The notes below the pieces were generated by a model that worked only from the letters and a program-made list of their open reading frames with translations, was not told the DNA's origin and made no database searches. A program made the translations under genes and the position numbers. From assembly GCF_030814115.1 (NCBI RefSeq), contig NZ_JAUSUP010000001.1, forward strand, positions 558,001 through 622,000: 64,000 bases of DNA, given 5' to 3'. Below, one piece after another: positions 9,098-18,814 of the stretch. Position 1 is the stretch's first letter, and each line of letters starts with the position of its first letter. Source of the DNA: Alkalibacillus filiformis (GTDB lineage Bacteria > Bacillota > Bacilli > Bacillales > Alkalibacillaceae).

Positions 9098-10279
9098 CTA
9101 ACTATACTTCTCGACAAAACGTTTTAATCTAGTTGCTGCTTCTTCTAATTGATCTAAAGATGTTGCATAAGATAATCTTACATTATCTTCTGCACCAAAA
9201 CCTGACCCAGGTACTATTGCTAGCTTTTCTTCTTCTAACAGTTGTTTGACCCATTCATCTACTGAATCAAACGGTGATTGTTCAACAACCTTTTTTACAT
9301 TTGGGAATAGGTAGAACGCGCCATCTGGCTTAACACATGTTACATTAGGAATTTCCAACAACCAATTATACAACTTATTTAAGCGTTCTTCAAAAGCTAC
9401 CTTCATTTGATCAATTTCTTCTTCAGAATGGTTATATGCAGCAATAGCAGCATATTGAGCAATTGAAGTTGGATTTGATGTTGCATGGGATGCTAAATTC
9501 GTCATCGCTTGAATAATCGTTTGATTACCAGCTGCATAACCAATTCTCCATCCTGTCATTGAGTGGGATTTACTCACACCATTAATAATAATGGTCTGTT
9601 CTTTTAGTTCATCAGACAGTTGCGCAACCGAAACATGTTCTTTTTCCCCATATATTAACTTTTCATAGATCTCATCAGATACGATAAAAATGTTATGTTT
9701 TAATGCTACTTCTCCTAGTGCTTTTAATTCATCTGCTGTATATAAAACACCTGTCGGATTACTTGGTGAGTTAAGAACAACAGCTTTTGTATATTCAGTA
9801 ATCGACTCTTCTAATTGTTTTGGTGTAATCTTAAAGCTGTTATCTTCAGAAGCTTTTACATATACTGGTTGACCTTCTGCTAGTTTAATCTGTTCTGGAT
9901 AGCTTACCCAATATGGAATTGGGACGATCACTTCATCACCACGGTTTAATAGCACTTGGAATAACGTGTATAAGGCATGTTTTGCCCCTGTCGTCACGAT
10001 AATTTCATTATTATGATAATCAATACCTTGGTCACGCTTAAACTTGTTAATAATAGCTTCCTTAAGCTCAGGAAGGCCCCCAGATGCTGTATACTTAGTT
10101 TTTCCTTCTTCCATTGCTTCTTTAGCAGCATCTAAAATATACTGAGGCGTGTTAAAATCTGGTTCACCAGCACCTAATCCTATCACATCATGACCTTCAG
10201 CTTTTAAGGCTTTAGCTTTAGATGTGATAGCTAAAGTTGTTGAAGGGGTTAACGATTGTACACGATCTGCTAATTCCAT
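9098..10279 (-). CDS. aspB: Aspartate aminotransferase (class I, PLP)
   Basis: The 393-residue enzyme interconverts aspartate and 2-oxoglutarate with oxaloacetate and glutamate. The pyridoxal phosphate lysine is K237 in [16 protein letters not shown]. The NSPSNPTG segment (170-177) and the [10 protein letters not shown] segment are typical of the Igamma subgroup found in Bacillus. An AAGGAGAGAT site precedes the ATG. Its product aspartate feeds asparaginyl-tRNA metabolism, the pan pathway (via panD) and lysine synthesis (dapB), all encoded nearby. It follows ypmB by 15 bases. Confidence 0.95.
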   Translation of the reverse strand: MELADRVQSLTPSTTLAITSKAKALKAEGHDVIGLGAGEPDFNTPQYILDAAKEAMEEGKTKYTASGGLPELKEAIINKFKRDQGIDYHNNEIIVTTGAKHALYTLFQVLLNRGDEVIVPIPYWVSYPEQIKLAEGQPVYVKASEDNSFKITPKQLEESITEYTKAVVLNSPSNPTGVLYTADELKALGEVALKHNIFIVSDEIYEKLIYGEKEHVSVAQLSDELKEQTIIINGVSKSHSMTGWRIGYAAGNQTIIQAMTNLASHATSNPTSIAQYAAIAAYNHSEEEIDQMKVAFEERLNKLYNWLLEIPNVTCVKPDGAFYLFPNVKKVVEQSPFDSVDEWVKQLLEEEKLAIVPGSGFGAEDNVRLSYATSLDQLEEAATRLKRFVEKYS

Positions 10280-10294
10280 ATGGATCTCTCCTTA

Positions 10295-10813
10295 TTAATT
10301 TTTACTAAAAGATATCGAGTCATAAAGCTCGCCTGTTTCGAATAAATAAGTTCTAAAATACATGCGGTCATCATCTTCAAATACGACTTCCCAAATCGTT
10401 CGATCATTCATAATACCAGGTGTTATATGTAATAGTTTACAATTTGAGCAGTCTTGTTGCCATTCAGATAGAATATCCTCTTTAGAGGCGCCTTCATTTT
10501 CAAGAACCCAACTTATGTCATCTTCTTCTAGATTCTCTTTCTTTGGAACAAATGTAAAATACCGCTCTCCATCTCCAATACCTTCAACTACAGTGTAAGA
10601 TTGTTCTCCATTATAATGATAATCTTCTTCAATAGTTTCAATCGGTGAGTGGTCGACAGCAATATTTGAATATGTCCTTTGCTCCTCATTATGCGAGCCT
10701 TGAATTTCAAAATAAAAATAAGAAAATAGAATAACTGCGATCATCATTGAAATGGCAAGCACAGTTATGACTAATAATACAATTTTATTGCTAAAAAAAT
10801 GTTTTAGCGACAA
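10295..10813 (-). CDS. ypmB: YpmB-like membrane-anchored protein (DUF5590)
   Basis: The 172-residue protein has one N-terminal membrane helix (about 11-33) and an extracytoplasmic domain with a PepSY/YpmB-like body (ISWVLENEGASKEDILSEW, IWEVVFEDDDRMYFRTYLFETGELYDSISF). Function is unknown. The start codon is TTG at 10813 with GAGG upstream; nearby ATG codons are in another frame. It is immediately upstream of aspB, as in B. subtilis. Confidence 0.8.
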   Translation of the reverse strand: MSLKHFFSNKIVLLVITVLAISMMIAVILFSYFYFEIQGSHNEEQRTYSNIAVDHSPIETIEEDYHYNGEQSYTVVEGIGDGERYFTFVPKKENLEEDDISWVLENEGASKEDILSEWQQDCSNCKLLHITPGIMNDRTIWEVVFEDDDRMYFRTYLFETGELYDSISFSKN

Positions 10814-10945
10814 CCATACTCATCCTCTTCATTAAATTAAAAACTAGTTATTATTGTTACATGACTTCTTCATTATAACAAGTTTTTACTGTTTTTTAGA
10901 CATTTTTTGAGAAAAACTTTTGAAGGTTCAATTACAAAACTTAAA

Positions 10946-10976
10946 CGATTGCTCTCCACCAAAGAGCAATCGCTTT
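10946..10976 (-). terminator. Terminator after the secreted MBL-like gene
   Basis: A 10-bp perfect stem (10946-10955 with 10963-10972) with a 7-base loop is followed by TTTAAGTTTT on the minus strand. The rest of the 10814-10985 gap holds no gene I can support. Confidence 0.7.
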
Positions 10977-10985
10977 ATTTACTCA

Positions 10986-11753
10986 TCATTTGTTTAACCG
11001 TTCTAAATAAACATCATAATCACCATCATAAATCGATATGTGAATAGCGATAAACTTCTTTAAAAAATACGTCTCCACCCAAGATTCTTGAAATAAGTCA
11101 TGCATTTGACGGTTGCGCTGCGGATCGTTCTTTTCATTGATAATTGCCATTTGCGGGTCAATTTTATTAATCTCATCATGTTGGATCATATTAGCACTTA
11201 TATAAGATGGAATATAAATCAATTGAACTTTCCCTTTCAGTTCACCGTTAAGCTTTTGGTCTGTTTCATACCAATAAACAGAAAAAACATCATTCGATAA
11301 AACAATGTTACCATTTTCACTATTTTCTTTAGCGATATACTTAATATAAAAATCATTACTTAAAGCAATGACGTTTTGTTGTTTAAGTGAAAAGACGTTA
11401 TAATCTTCATTCGATAAACTACAAACCATCTCATTTTCATTAGAAACATAAATTTGTTCAACATCTCGAGATTTTGATATCTTTTCTAAGTTTCCACAGT
11501 TTTCCGATTTAGATGAAGTAATTAGAATACCTTTCAACTTCTTATCAGGCCATTGATTCAATGTATTTTCAACGGACTTCAAACTTTCTTCATCACCTGT
11601 ATTGATCAGGAACATTTCATCACCATTCAAATGTAAAATGGCCATATCACCAGAATCAATCGGTGTAAATATTAATTCTCTTTCTGTAACAGAACTCATG
11701 GTTGAGCTCGTTAACAAAACGCTCACGAAAAACAATTTAAGCCAAATGGTCAT
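10986..11753 (-). CDS. Secreted protein resembling a ComEC-type MBL domain, metal site absent
   Basis: The 255-residue protein begins with a hydrophobic signal-like segment (1-20). The rest follows the order of a ComEC C-terminal metallo-beta-lactamase domain: IDSGDMAILHLNGDEMFLINTG (32-53), GILITSSKSENCGNLEKI (75-92), QLIYIPSYISAN (177-188) and IDPQMAIINEK (198-208). In active enzymes the second segment reads THxHxDHxG; here it is TSSKSEN, so the metal ligands are missing. That makes a binding or structural pseudo-enzyme likely. The homology is inferred by eye. It sits between dinG and ypmB, where B. subtilis has the unrelated small gene ypmA. An AGGTG site precedes the ATG. Confidence 0.6.
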   Translation of the reverse strand: MTIWLKLFFVSVLLTSSTMSSVTERELIFTPIDSGDMAILHLNGDEMFLINTGDEESLKSVENTLNQWPDKKLKGILITSSKSENCGNLEKISKSRDVEQIYVSNENEMVCSLSNEDYNVFSLKQQNVIALSNDFYIKYIAKENSENGNIVLSNDVFSVYWYETDQKLNGELKGKVQLIYIPSYISANMIQHDEINKIDPQMAIINEKNDPQRNRQMHDLFQESWVETYFLKKFIAIHISIYDGDYDVYLERLNK

Positions 11754-11819
11754 GATGTCAACACCTATCCATTATTTAATCAAACATCTAACCCATATAT
11801 TTTGTAAAAGGGCATCTGA

Positions 11820-14480
11820 TTATGAAAGCCATTTTTTTGCATGATTAATAATAGAAGTTAGATCATCATGAATTACTGGGGTCTCTGGCAATGAATTTAA
11901 AAATTGTTTGCCATATCCTTTCTTCATAATGCGCTGGTCAAGGATGATGAAAGCCCCTTTGTCTTGTTCATCTCTAATGATTCTTCCAAATGCTTGTCTA
12001 AACCTTTGAATCGCAATTGGCAATGCTAAGTGTTGAAACACATTGTAATTACTCATTTCCAACTCTTCAGTCTTCGCTAATATGAATGGATTCGTCGGCG
12101 TTTCAAAAGGTAATCTAACGAGACATACGGTTTTTGAGTTGTTGTCATCAACTAAATCAATACCTTCCCAGAAGGAATTTGTCCCTAATAAAACAACCTT
12201 GTCTTCTGTTTCGAACATCTTTTTCAATTTATCCCGACTGCCTGTTGATACACCTTGTCCGACAATCGTATAACCATCAAGCGATTTCATCCGCTTTAAA
12301 TGTTTGAAAACGATTCGAAGCATGTCATAAGAGGTGAATAAAACCAACATTTTCCCATTAACTTGAGTAGTGTATCGTTCGATAAAGTCAGCCACATAAC
12401 CTGTATAATGATTAACTTTAGTTTTCGATACATCAGGTATGTTATTTGGAATTAAAACTTTCGCCTGTTGTTCATAATTAAATGGTGAGGCGAATGTTTG
12501 GCAATTCGTTTCTTTAGGCAAACCGGTTCTTTCTAAAAAAGGCTTATACGACTTTCCTGTTTTAAGTGTAGCACTGGTGAAAATAAAGCTATCTGCGTTT
12601 TGATAAAATTGTTCTAAGTAACGACTAACTGATACTGGTTCAACATGAAGCGTTGCAGCATTTTTAGCACCATATTGATCAATTTCAATCCACCTAACAT
12701 CATTTACAGATGAATCAAAGAAAGCTTTGAATGTGTTCATCATTTCGTTAAGTTTTGAAAAGGCATGATTACTAATAATGGTTTGCCATTTGTTAAGTGA
12801 TTTTTTATCTTTTAACTCATCTAAAATATGATTAATTGAAATGAACAAATGATTTAAGTGTTCTTTAATTTCTCCATTTAGCATTAAATTTAAGTACTCT
12901 TCACCAATTGTTAATTGAGCTTTTCCTGTATCGGTCAATAAGTCATCTTCACCATGCAAAAATTCTACTGACTGATAAACCGATCTAAAGAAAGCATCAG
13001 CATAAAAACGTGCATGGTCAATCACATCATGGTTAACTACTTTTTGAAGATCTTGAAGTAAATGAACAATTGTTACATAATTTAGATCTCTAGAAAATTG
13101 TTCCCTGGCTACACTTTCAAATTGGTGAGCCTCATCAATTATGGCATAATTAAACTCTGGAATCCGACCTTGACCATATAACGATGAATTTAATAAAAAC
13201 GCATGGTTAACAACGACTAAATTAGCCTGTTCACTTTGGCGTAAAGCTTCATAGAAGAATGAACCATCGTGTTGGTTTTGGTGATAACAGTTAATGTATT
13301 TCCATATATTATCACCATTTGATGGAAGGTGTAACTCATCAATGTCACCTGTTTTTGTTTCCGTTAACCAAACAATAATCATTGCCAAAGTTAATACGGC
13401 ATCATAATTATCAAATTCACTAAAATTGTCTAAATAAATTTGAAAACGTTTAGTATCAATGTAATGTTTTGGACTTTTTAAAGTTGAAATCGTTATGGGC
13501 TGATTTAAATTCAATGATAATCGATCGGTTTCTTTTACAACTTGATTTTGCAATTGAATCGTACTCGTGCTAATAACTGTTCTCCTACTTTTCTTAGTGG
13601 CATAATACAAACTTGGAATTAAATAACCAATTGTTTTACCTAAACCAGTCCCCGCTTCTATGACAACATTCTCTTGAGCCGACATTTGATCATATATTAA
13701 TTGTGCAATTTCTTTCTGACCCGACCGCTTCTGTTTAAGACTATTCTCAAATACATGCTCAACGAAGTCTTCATAATGGTCTGGAAATAATGGCTGTTCT
13801 ACTTGATATTCAACCGATTGATGAACCATCATACCATTTTGTTCAATTAAGTTGTGGTGTTGACTATAATTATGACGTTTTGCCTCTAATAAAGCATTAA
13901 ACCAACCCTCTAATTCACTATGTAAACTTGGAATAAATTGAATTAAGTTTTCCAACGTCTTAAAAGGCAATAGTTGTAACTTACTTTTTATTTCTAACCA
14001 TAGTAATGCGGTAACATGAGCATCACTTAATGCTCGGTGTGGTGAAACATGCTCTATTCCTAGATATTGAGTAATCTCAGACAATTTATAGCCAGGAGAC
14101 TTTGGAAAAAGAATGCGCGATAACTCAACTGTATCAATCGTTAAACAGTTTAATGGCTCATACCCAGCTGCTATAAGAGAAGCATTTAAAAACTCATAAT
14201 CAAATTGCACGTGATGAGCTACGAAATAACTATTTTTAAACATAGGGATTAAATCGTGAATAATTTCACTAAAATAAGGAGCATCAGTTACGTCTTCATG
14301 GTGAATACCTGTTAGGTTCGAGACGAAAACAGGTATATCTGTTGTAGGTTTCACTTTAGTCGCATATTCTTCAACAATTTCGTTACCTTCTAGTACAACG
14401 ATGCCAATTTCAATAATTTCGTCACCTTTTTTAACAGAATGACCTGTCGTTTCTAAATCAACAATTACATAACGATCCAC
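11820..14480 (-). CDS. dinG: DinG: 3'-5' exonuclease fused to DinG/XPD-type helicase domain
   Basis: The 886-residue protein has an N-terminal DEDD exonuclease domain (D8 and E10 in VDLETTG; HHVQFDYEF at 89-97; HRALSDAH at 148-155). A superfamily 2 helicase-like domain follows, with Walker A AGTGLGKT (276-283), DEAH (449-452) and the C-terminal QRFRQAFGRIIR motif. Unlike E. coli DinG there is no four-cysteine iron-sulfur cluster between motifs I and II. This matches the Gram-positive form, which in Staphylococcus acts as an exonuclease. The start is GTG at 14480 with AAGGGGG upstream. It follows the panD terminator. Confidence 0.92.
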   Translation of the reverse strand: MDRYVIVDLETTGHSVKKGDEIIEIGIVVLEGNEIVEEYATKVKPTTDIPVFVSNLTGIHHEDVTDAPYFSEIIHDLIPMFKNSYFVAHHVQFDYEFLNASLIAAGYEPLNCLTIDTVELSRILFPKSPGYKLSEITQYLGIEHVSPHRALSDAHVTALLWLEIKSKLQLLPFKTLENLIQFIPSLHSELEGWFNALLEAKRHNYSQHHNLIEQNGMMVHQSVEYQVEQPLFPDHYEDFVEHVFENSLKQKRSGQKEIAQLIYDQMSAQENVVIEAGTGLGKTIGYLIPSLYYATKKSRRTVISTSTIQLQNQVVKETDRLSLNLNQPITISTLKSPKHYIDTKRFQIYLDNFSEFDNYDAVLTLAMIIVWLTETKTGDIDELHLPSNGDNIWKYINCYHQNQHDGSFFYEALRQSEQANLVVVNHAFLLNSSLYGQGRIPEFNYAIIDEAHQFESVAREQFSRDLNYVTIVHLLQDLQKVVNHDVIDHARFYADAFFRSVYQSVEFLHGEDDLLTDTGKAQLTIGEEYLNLMLNGEIKEHLNHLFISINHILDELKDKKSLNKWQTIISNHAFSKLNEMMNTFKAFFDSSVNDVRWIEIDQYGAKNAATLHVEPVSVSRYLEQFYQNADSFIFTSATLKTGKSYKPFLERTGLPKETNCQTFASPFNYEQQAKVLIPNNIPDVSKTKVNHYTGYVADFIERYTTQVNGKMLVLFTSYDMLRIVFKHLKRMKSLDGYTIVGQGVSTGSRDKLKKMFETEDKVVLLGTNSFWEGIDLVDDNNSKTVCLVRLPFETPTNPFILAKTEELEMSNYNVFQHLALPIAIQRFRQAFGRIIRDEQDKGAFIILDQRIMKKGYGKQFLNSLPETPVIHDDLTSIINHAKKWLS

Positions 14481-14506
14481 TTTTAATCCCCCTTTCTATG
14501 TATTCT

Positions 14507-14540
14507 AAAATAAAAATAACTCCCTAAACCAAGGGAGTTA
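14507..14540 (-). terminator. Terminator of the ypjD-panD operon
   Basis: A 9-bp perfect stem (14517-14525 with 14532-14540, 6-base loop) overlaps the panD stop codon. It is followed on the minus strand by TTTTTATTTT. Confidence 0.8.
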
Positions 14541-14921
14541 TAAGACAGTTAGGGGTGGTTCTTCTACAATAATTTCCCCGATTTGGTTATCCTCATCCAT
14601 AATCGCAATCTTGGGCTGATGTCCTTCTAATTCATCACTTGATAGTGATACATATGAAATAATAATGACGGTATCGCCTTTTTGAACACGTCTTGCTGCA
14701 GCACCATTTAAACAAATAACACCACTATGCCTTTCACCAGCAATCACATAGGTCTCAAAGCGCTCCCCATTATTATTATTAACAACTTGCACTTTCTCAT
14801 GAGGTAAAATACCAACTTGTTCAAGAAGGTGTGCATCTATTGTAATACTACCTACATAATTTAAGTCGGCTTCAGTCACCGTAGCACGATGGATTTTACT
14901 ATTTAACATAGTACGATACAT
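14538..14921 (-). CDS. panD: Aspartate 1-decarboxylase proenzyme
   Basis: The 127-residue proenzyme makes beta-alanine from aspartate for pantothenate. Self-cleavage between G24 and S25 (YVGSITID) creates the pyruvoyl group; both residues are present. Length is standard. The panC stop overlaps its start by one base, and panB-panC-panD form the usual Bacillus cluster at the end of the operon. A terminator stem overlaps its stop codon. Confidence 0.96.
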   Translation of the reverse strand: MYRTMLNSKIHRATVTEADLNYVGSITIDAHLLEQVGILPHEKVQVVNNNNGERFETYVIAGERHSGVICLNGAAARRVQKGDTVIIISYVSLSSDELEGHQPKIAIMDEDNQIGEIIVEEPPLTVL

Positions 14922-15796
14922 TATGATTCACTCCTATATTTCACATCACCTGATGGGGTTAATATAATATTGTCAATTAATCTTGCATTTTGATATTTTA
15001 CAGCAACCGCAATTATTATATCATGTTTTTCTGTAATTTCACGAGTTAATTCAGGATATGTTAAACAATCGACATAATCTATTTCACCTGACAATGTATG
15101 TTTCAAGAAACTTTCAACTTCGTCTAAAACCCTTTGTCGGGTCCAATTACTTGCTTTGATTAATTTTTGACCTTTTAATAACGCTTGATAAATTTTATAT
15201 GCTTCTTGGCGTTCATAGGTTGATAAGTTAACATTTCGACTACTCATGGCTAAGCCATCAGATTCACGAATTGTAGGAACTGGAACTAATTCAATATTAA
15301 AGTTAAAATCGTTAATTAAACTATCGACTACAGCAACTTGTTGCGCGTCTTTTAGACCAAAATAAACACGGTTCGGATTAACAATATTAAATAATTTGGT
15401 TAAAACCATTAACACACCTTCGAAATGTCCAGGCCTTGTTGCGCCGCACAGCACATCTCCACGCTGATTTAAACTAAGATCAATTGACAATGGGTTTGGG
15501 TACATAGCTTCTTTTGAAGGGTAAAACACAAAATCTACACCCTCTTCAATTAACAATTTCTCATCTCGTTCAAAATCTCTTGGATATTGTTCTAGATCAC
15601 TTGCTTGATTAAATTGTAGCGGATTAACGAAAATGCTGACGACCACGATATCGTTTTCTTTACGCGCCTCTTTTATTAAAGCAAGATGTCCGTCATGTAA
15701 ATAGCCCATCGTCGGGACAAAGCCGATTGATTTTTGCTCTTTATGAAGTTCATCTTGCTTTAATTGCATGTCTTCTATAGTCTTAATTGTCTTCAT
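14921..15796 (-). CDS. panC: Pantothenate synthetase (pantoate-beta-alanine ligase)
   Basis: The 291-residue ATP-dependent ligase joins pantoate and beta-alanine. The nucleotidyltransferase motifs are present: [10 protein letters not shown] (28-37, the HxGH ATP site) and [10 protein letters not shown] (KMSKS-like). It overlaps panB by 4 bases and panD by 1 base, so the three are translationally coupled. Confidence 0.96.
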   Translation of the reverse strand: MKTIKTIEDMQLKQDELHKEQKSIGFVPTMGYLHDGHLALIKEARKENDIVVVSIFVNPLQFNQASDLEQYPRDFERDEKLLIEEGVDFVFYPSKEAMYPNPLSIDLSLNQRGDVLCGATRPGHFEGVLMVLTKLFNIVNPNRVYFGLKDAQQVAVVDSLINDFNFNIELVPVPTIRESDGLAMSSRNVNLSTYERQEAYKIYQALLKGQKLIKASNWTRQRVLDEVESFLKHTLSGEIDYVDCLTYPELTREITEKHDIIIAVAVKYQNARLIDNIILTPSGDVKYRSES

Positions 15797-16626
15797 GATC
15801 CCCCGTATAACCCCTTTAATGTTTCTTCATTTATCGAATAAGTATGTTCTTCTTTTGGAAATTGTTGTTGTTTAACTTCTTGAACGTATTTTGAAATCCC
15901 CTCTACTGCGACCTCATTAACGTTAGCGTATGGTTTAACAAATTTAGCTAAACGATCAACACCATATTCTAGTAAGTCATGATAAACTAACACTTGTCCA
16001 TCACAAGATACGCCAGCACCTATACCAATTGTAGGTATGTCGAGCTGTTCAGTAATCATTCCGGCTAATGAAGCAGGAACACATTCTAACACAAGTGCAA
16101 CTGCGCCTGAATCTTGCATGATTTTAGCATCTTCAAGTAATTTTTTAGCATCTTCTTTTGATTTACCTTGTACTTTATAACCACCTAAAACATTAACGGT
16201 TTGTGGTGTAAGGCCAATATGAGCTACGACTGGAATTCCCGATTCTGTCAGTCTTCTCACCGTTTCGGCAACTTCACGACCACCTTCTAACTTTAATGCA
16301 GAAGGTTCAATTTCTTGGAACATTCTTTTCGCATGGTCTAGTGTTTGTTCTATTGAGATGTTGAATGACATAAAAGGCATGTCAACGACTGTAAATGTAT
16401 TTGGTGCTCCTCTTCGAACTGCCTTACCGTGATGAATCATATCATCTACAGTCACAGGAATTGTTGATGAATAACCTAACACAACCATACCTAATGAATC
16501 GCCTACTAAAATCATATCGACTTCAGATTGCTCACTCGTTTTCGCAGATGGGTAGTCATAGGCTGTGATCATCGCGATTTTTTCACCAGCTTGTTTCTTT
16601 TGAGTTAACATTTTCGTCGTTTTCAT
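15793..16626 (-). CDS. panB: 3-methyl-2-oxobutanoate hydroxymethyltransferase
   Basis: The 277-residue TIM-barrel enzyme makes ketopantoate from 2-oxoisovalerate and methylenetetrahydrofolate. Family motifs are present: [11 protein letters not shown] near residue 20, [12 protein letters not shown], the LEGG substrate loop (113-116), and IGIGAG. It begins 21 bases after birA in the same operon. Confidence 0.96.
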   Translation of the reverse strand: MKTTKMLTQKKQAGEKIAMITAYDYPSAKTSEQSEVDMILVGDSLGMVVLGYSSTIPVTVDDMIHHGKAVRRGAPNTFTVVDMPFMSFNISIEQTLDHAKRMFQEIEPSALKLEGGREVAETVRRLTESGIPVVAHIGLTPQTVNVLGGYKVQGKSKEDAKKLLEDAKIMQDSGAVALVLECVPASLAGMITEQLDIPTIGIGAGVSCDGQVLVYHDLLEYGVDRLAKFVKPYANVNEVAVEGISKYVQEVKQQQFPKEEHTYSINEETLKGLYGGS

Positions 16627-16647
16627 ATAGACACCTCTATTAGTCTT

Positions 16648-17622
16648 TTAAGACCATAATATTTCTGCAGAATATAATAACTGTTCTTGACCCTTTTCAT
16701 CGACGACTTTAAGTGCTCCGTCTTCATGTATGCCAATTAGTTTAGCATCCCATTCGCCTTGTGCTCGTACTGTGAGCCATTCGCCCATTTTGTAAGCATA
16801 ACCTTCCCAATCGTATTTGATTGGTTTGAAGCCATGTTCGATAAATCGTTCATATTGCATTTCAAATTCATGAGCTATTGATTTAAATAACGTATTTAAA
16901 TTGTAGTGCTCATCTGTATATACTTTTAGCGATGTTGCATGTTCTAATGCAGCGGAACCTAAATCCGCTTCTTCGTGATTAACATTCATACCGATTCCAA
17001 TAATAATATAATCGATCTGGTCTTGTTCTGCTTGCATTTCAGTTAAAATACCTGCCATCTTCTGATCACCAATAAATAAGTCATTCGGCCATTTAATTCT
17101 AATTGGTATCCCGTACTCTTTCATGACATTGGCTAATGCAACAGCAGCAACTAATGTTATTTGTGTTGCATTTTTAGGTTCTAATGAATGAGGTCTTAAT
17201 ACTGTACTAAACCACAAGCCTACTTTAGCTTTAGAATCCCAATAACGTTTCATACGTCCTTTGCCTTTTGTTTGTTCACTGGCAATAACAACAGTGCCAT
17301 GCTCAGCACCATCGCGGGCAAATTCATGAGCTAAGTTTTGTGTAGAAGTGACAGTTGGATGATAGTGTAAAGTTGAACCTAGCCACTTTGTTTCAAGCCC
17401 CCACCTAATAGCATCTTCTGATAACGACTCTGGAACATTTATGATCCGATAACCTCGATTCGTAACAGCCTCGATCTCGTATCCAGATTTCTTTAATTCG
17501 TTCATATGCTTCCAAATGGCAGACCTTGAAATATTCAAAATTTCTGATAACTCTTGACCTGATACGTACCGATCTCGATGTTGAAAAAGAAGATTAATTA
17601 ATTGCTTTCTTGTTCCTTCCAT
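16648..17622 (-). CDS. birA: Biotin operon repressor / biotin-protein ligase
   Basis: The 324-residue bifunctional protein adds biotin to carboxyl carrier proteins and, when loaded, represses biotin genes. An N-terminal helix-turn-helix (about 18-50: SGQELSEILNISRSAIWKHMNELKKSGY) marks the DNA-binding type. The ligase domain contains the GKGRMKRYWDS nucleotide/biotin loop and IKWPNDLFI. The frame extends upstream to 17715, but AGGTGAAGAG before the ATG at 17622 sets the start. It overlaps the cca end by 25 bases, as expected for coupled genes. Confidence 0.94.
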   Translation of the reverse strand: MEGTRKQLINLLFQHRDRYVSGQELSEILNISRSAIWKHMNELKKSGYEIEAVTNRGYRIINVPESLSEDAIRWGLETKWLGSTLHYHPTVTSTQNLAHEFARDGAEHGTVVIASEQTKGKGRMKRYWDSKAKVGLWFSTVLRPHSLEPKNATQITLVAAVALANVMKEYGIPIRIKWPNDLFIGDQKMAGILTEMQAEQDQIDYIIIGIGMNVNHEEADLGSAALEHATSLKVYTDEHYNLNTLFKSIAHEFEMQYERFIEHGFKPIKYDWEGYAYKMGEWLTVRAQGEWDAKLIGIHEDGALKVVDEKGQEQLLYSAEILWS

Positions 17623-18803
17623 CTCTTCACCTGACTCTCTATTTCTGTTCGATTGTTTTTTAGTTTTCCCTGTAAGACTAGTTGCTCTATTTTCGATAAA
17701 TACTCGCCAATCCACGGACCTTTTCGCACACTTGGGAACATATTCATAAGATCATGTCCTGTTACTGCTAAATCGCTACGAGACTGGATAGGTAATTGTT
17801 CAAATAGGGTTGTGAGTTCACTAGTCTCAATCTTTTCGCGATCGATTATAAATACTAATTCTAAAAAATGCACAAAATAATCATGTGTTACATGATATAC
17901 AAGCGTTTCACTTATTCCTTTACGTTTATATTCATCATAACAATGGAGAACGTGCAAGCTTTCCCTTTTGAGCTTATTAGAAAGTTTGTATGCCTTCACC
18001 CAGTCATTCAAATCATGATCTTTACTTAATAATGAAAGCGTTGCTATCACGACATTTTCAAATGGAATAGGATCTTGCACCGTCTCAATTAAACTTCTTA
18101 CTAAAGAATGTTCACCTTTGAAAAGAGGCAATGATTTATAAAGCTGAGTCATATTTAGACTATGTAAGCCTTGCTTTAAACCAACACCTTTAAACATTTT
18201 AAACAGCTCAACTTGAATTCGTTCTACGGCAACATATTTAATTAATGACCCATATTCTTTAATAGCTTCGTTTACGTCATGAGCAATCTTAAAGTTTAAT
18301 TGACTTGCAAATCTTACAGCTCTTAGCATTCTTAATGCGTCCTCAGTGAAACGGTCTTTCGGTTGGCCTACTGTATGTATTTCTTTTTGTAATAAGTGCT
18401 CTTGCCCACCATATGGGTCAATAATATCTCCATCTAAACTCATCGCCATAGCATTAATTGTAAAGTCACGTCTGCTTAAGTCTAATGTGATATCACGTAC
18501 GAACTCCACCGAATCAGGTCGTCTAAAATCATCGTATTCTCCTTCAACTCGGTAAGTTGTCACTTCAAACTCATGTTCACCATCTAATATTAGTACTGTG
18601 CCATGTTCAATACCGACCGGAACTGTTCTTTTAAATAGTTTTAACATTTCATCTGGTTTTGCATTCGTCGCAATATCGATATCGCCAATCGGGACATTTA
18701 ACAAATAATCACGAACTGACCCACCAACAAAGTACGCTTCATAACCATTGTCTTCTAATGTTTGAATGACATTTCGAGCTTTTGTAAAAGGTTCTCCTAA
18801 CAT
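17598..18803 (-). CDS. cca: CCA-adding tRNA nucleotidyltransferase
   Basis: The 401-residue class II nucleotidyltransferase builds or repairs the 3' CCA of tRNAs. The N-terminal catalytic core shows GGSVRD and the DIDIATNA metal site, then motif RRDFTINAMA and EDALRMLRAVRFA. The start is the ATG at 18803, 9 bases after an AGGA; an in-frame TTG at 18812 sits too close to that site. It lies between bshA and birA, as in B. subtilis. Confidence 0.95.
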   Translation of the reverse strand: MLGEPFTKARNVIQTLEDNGYEAYFVGGSVRDYLLNVPIGDIDIATNAKPDEMLKLFKRTVPVGIEHGTVLILDGEHEFEVTTYRVEGEYDDFRRPDSVEFVRDITLDLSRRDFTINAMAMSLDGDIIDPYGGQEHLLQKEIHTVGQPKDRFTEDALRMLRAVRFASQLNFKIAHDVNEAIKEYGSLIKYVAVERIQVELFKMFKGVGLKQGLHSLNMTQLYKSLPLFKGEHSLVRSLIETVQDPIPFENVVIATLSLLSKDHDLNDWVKAYKLSNKLKRESLHVLHCYDEYKRKGISETLVYHVTHDYFVHFLELVFIIDREKIETSELTTLFEQLPIQSRSDLAVTGHDLMNMFPSVRKGPWIGEYLSKIEQLVLQGKLKNNRTEIESQVKRWKEQESN

Positions 18804-18814
18804 AACGACCAATC

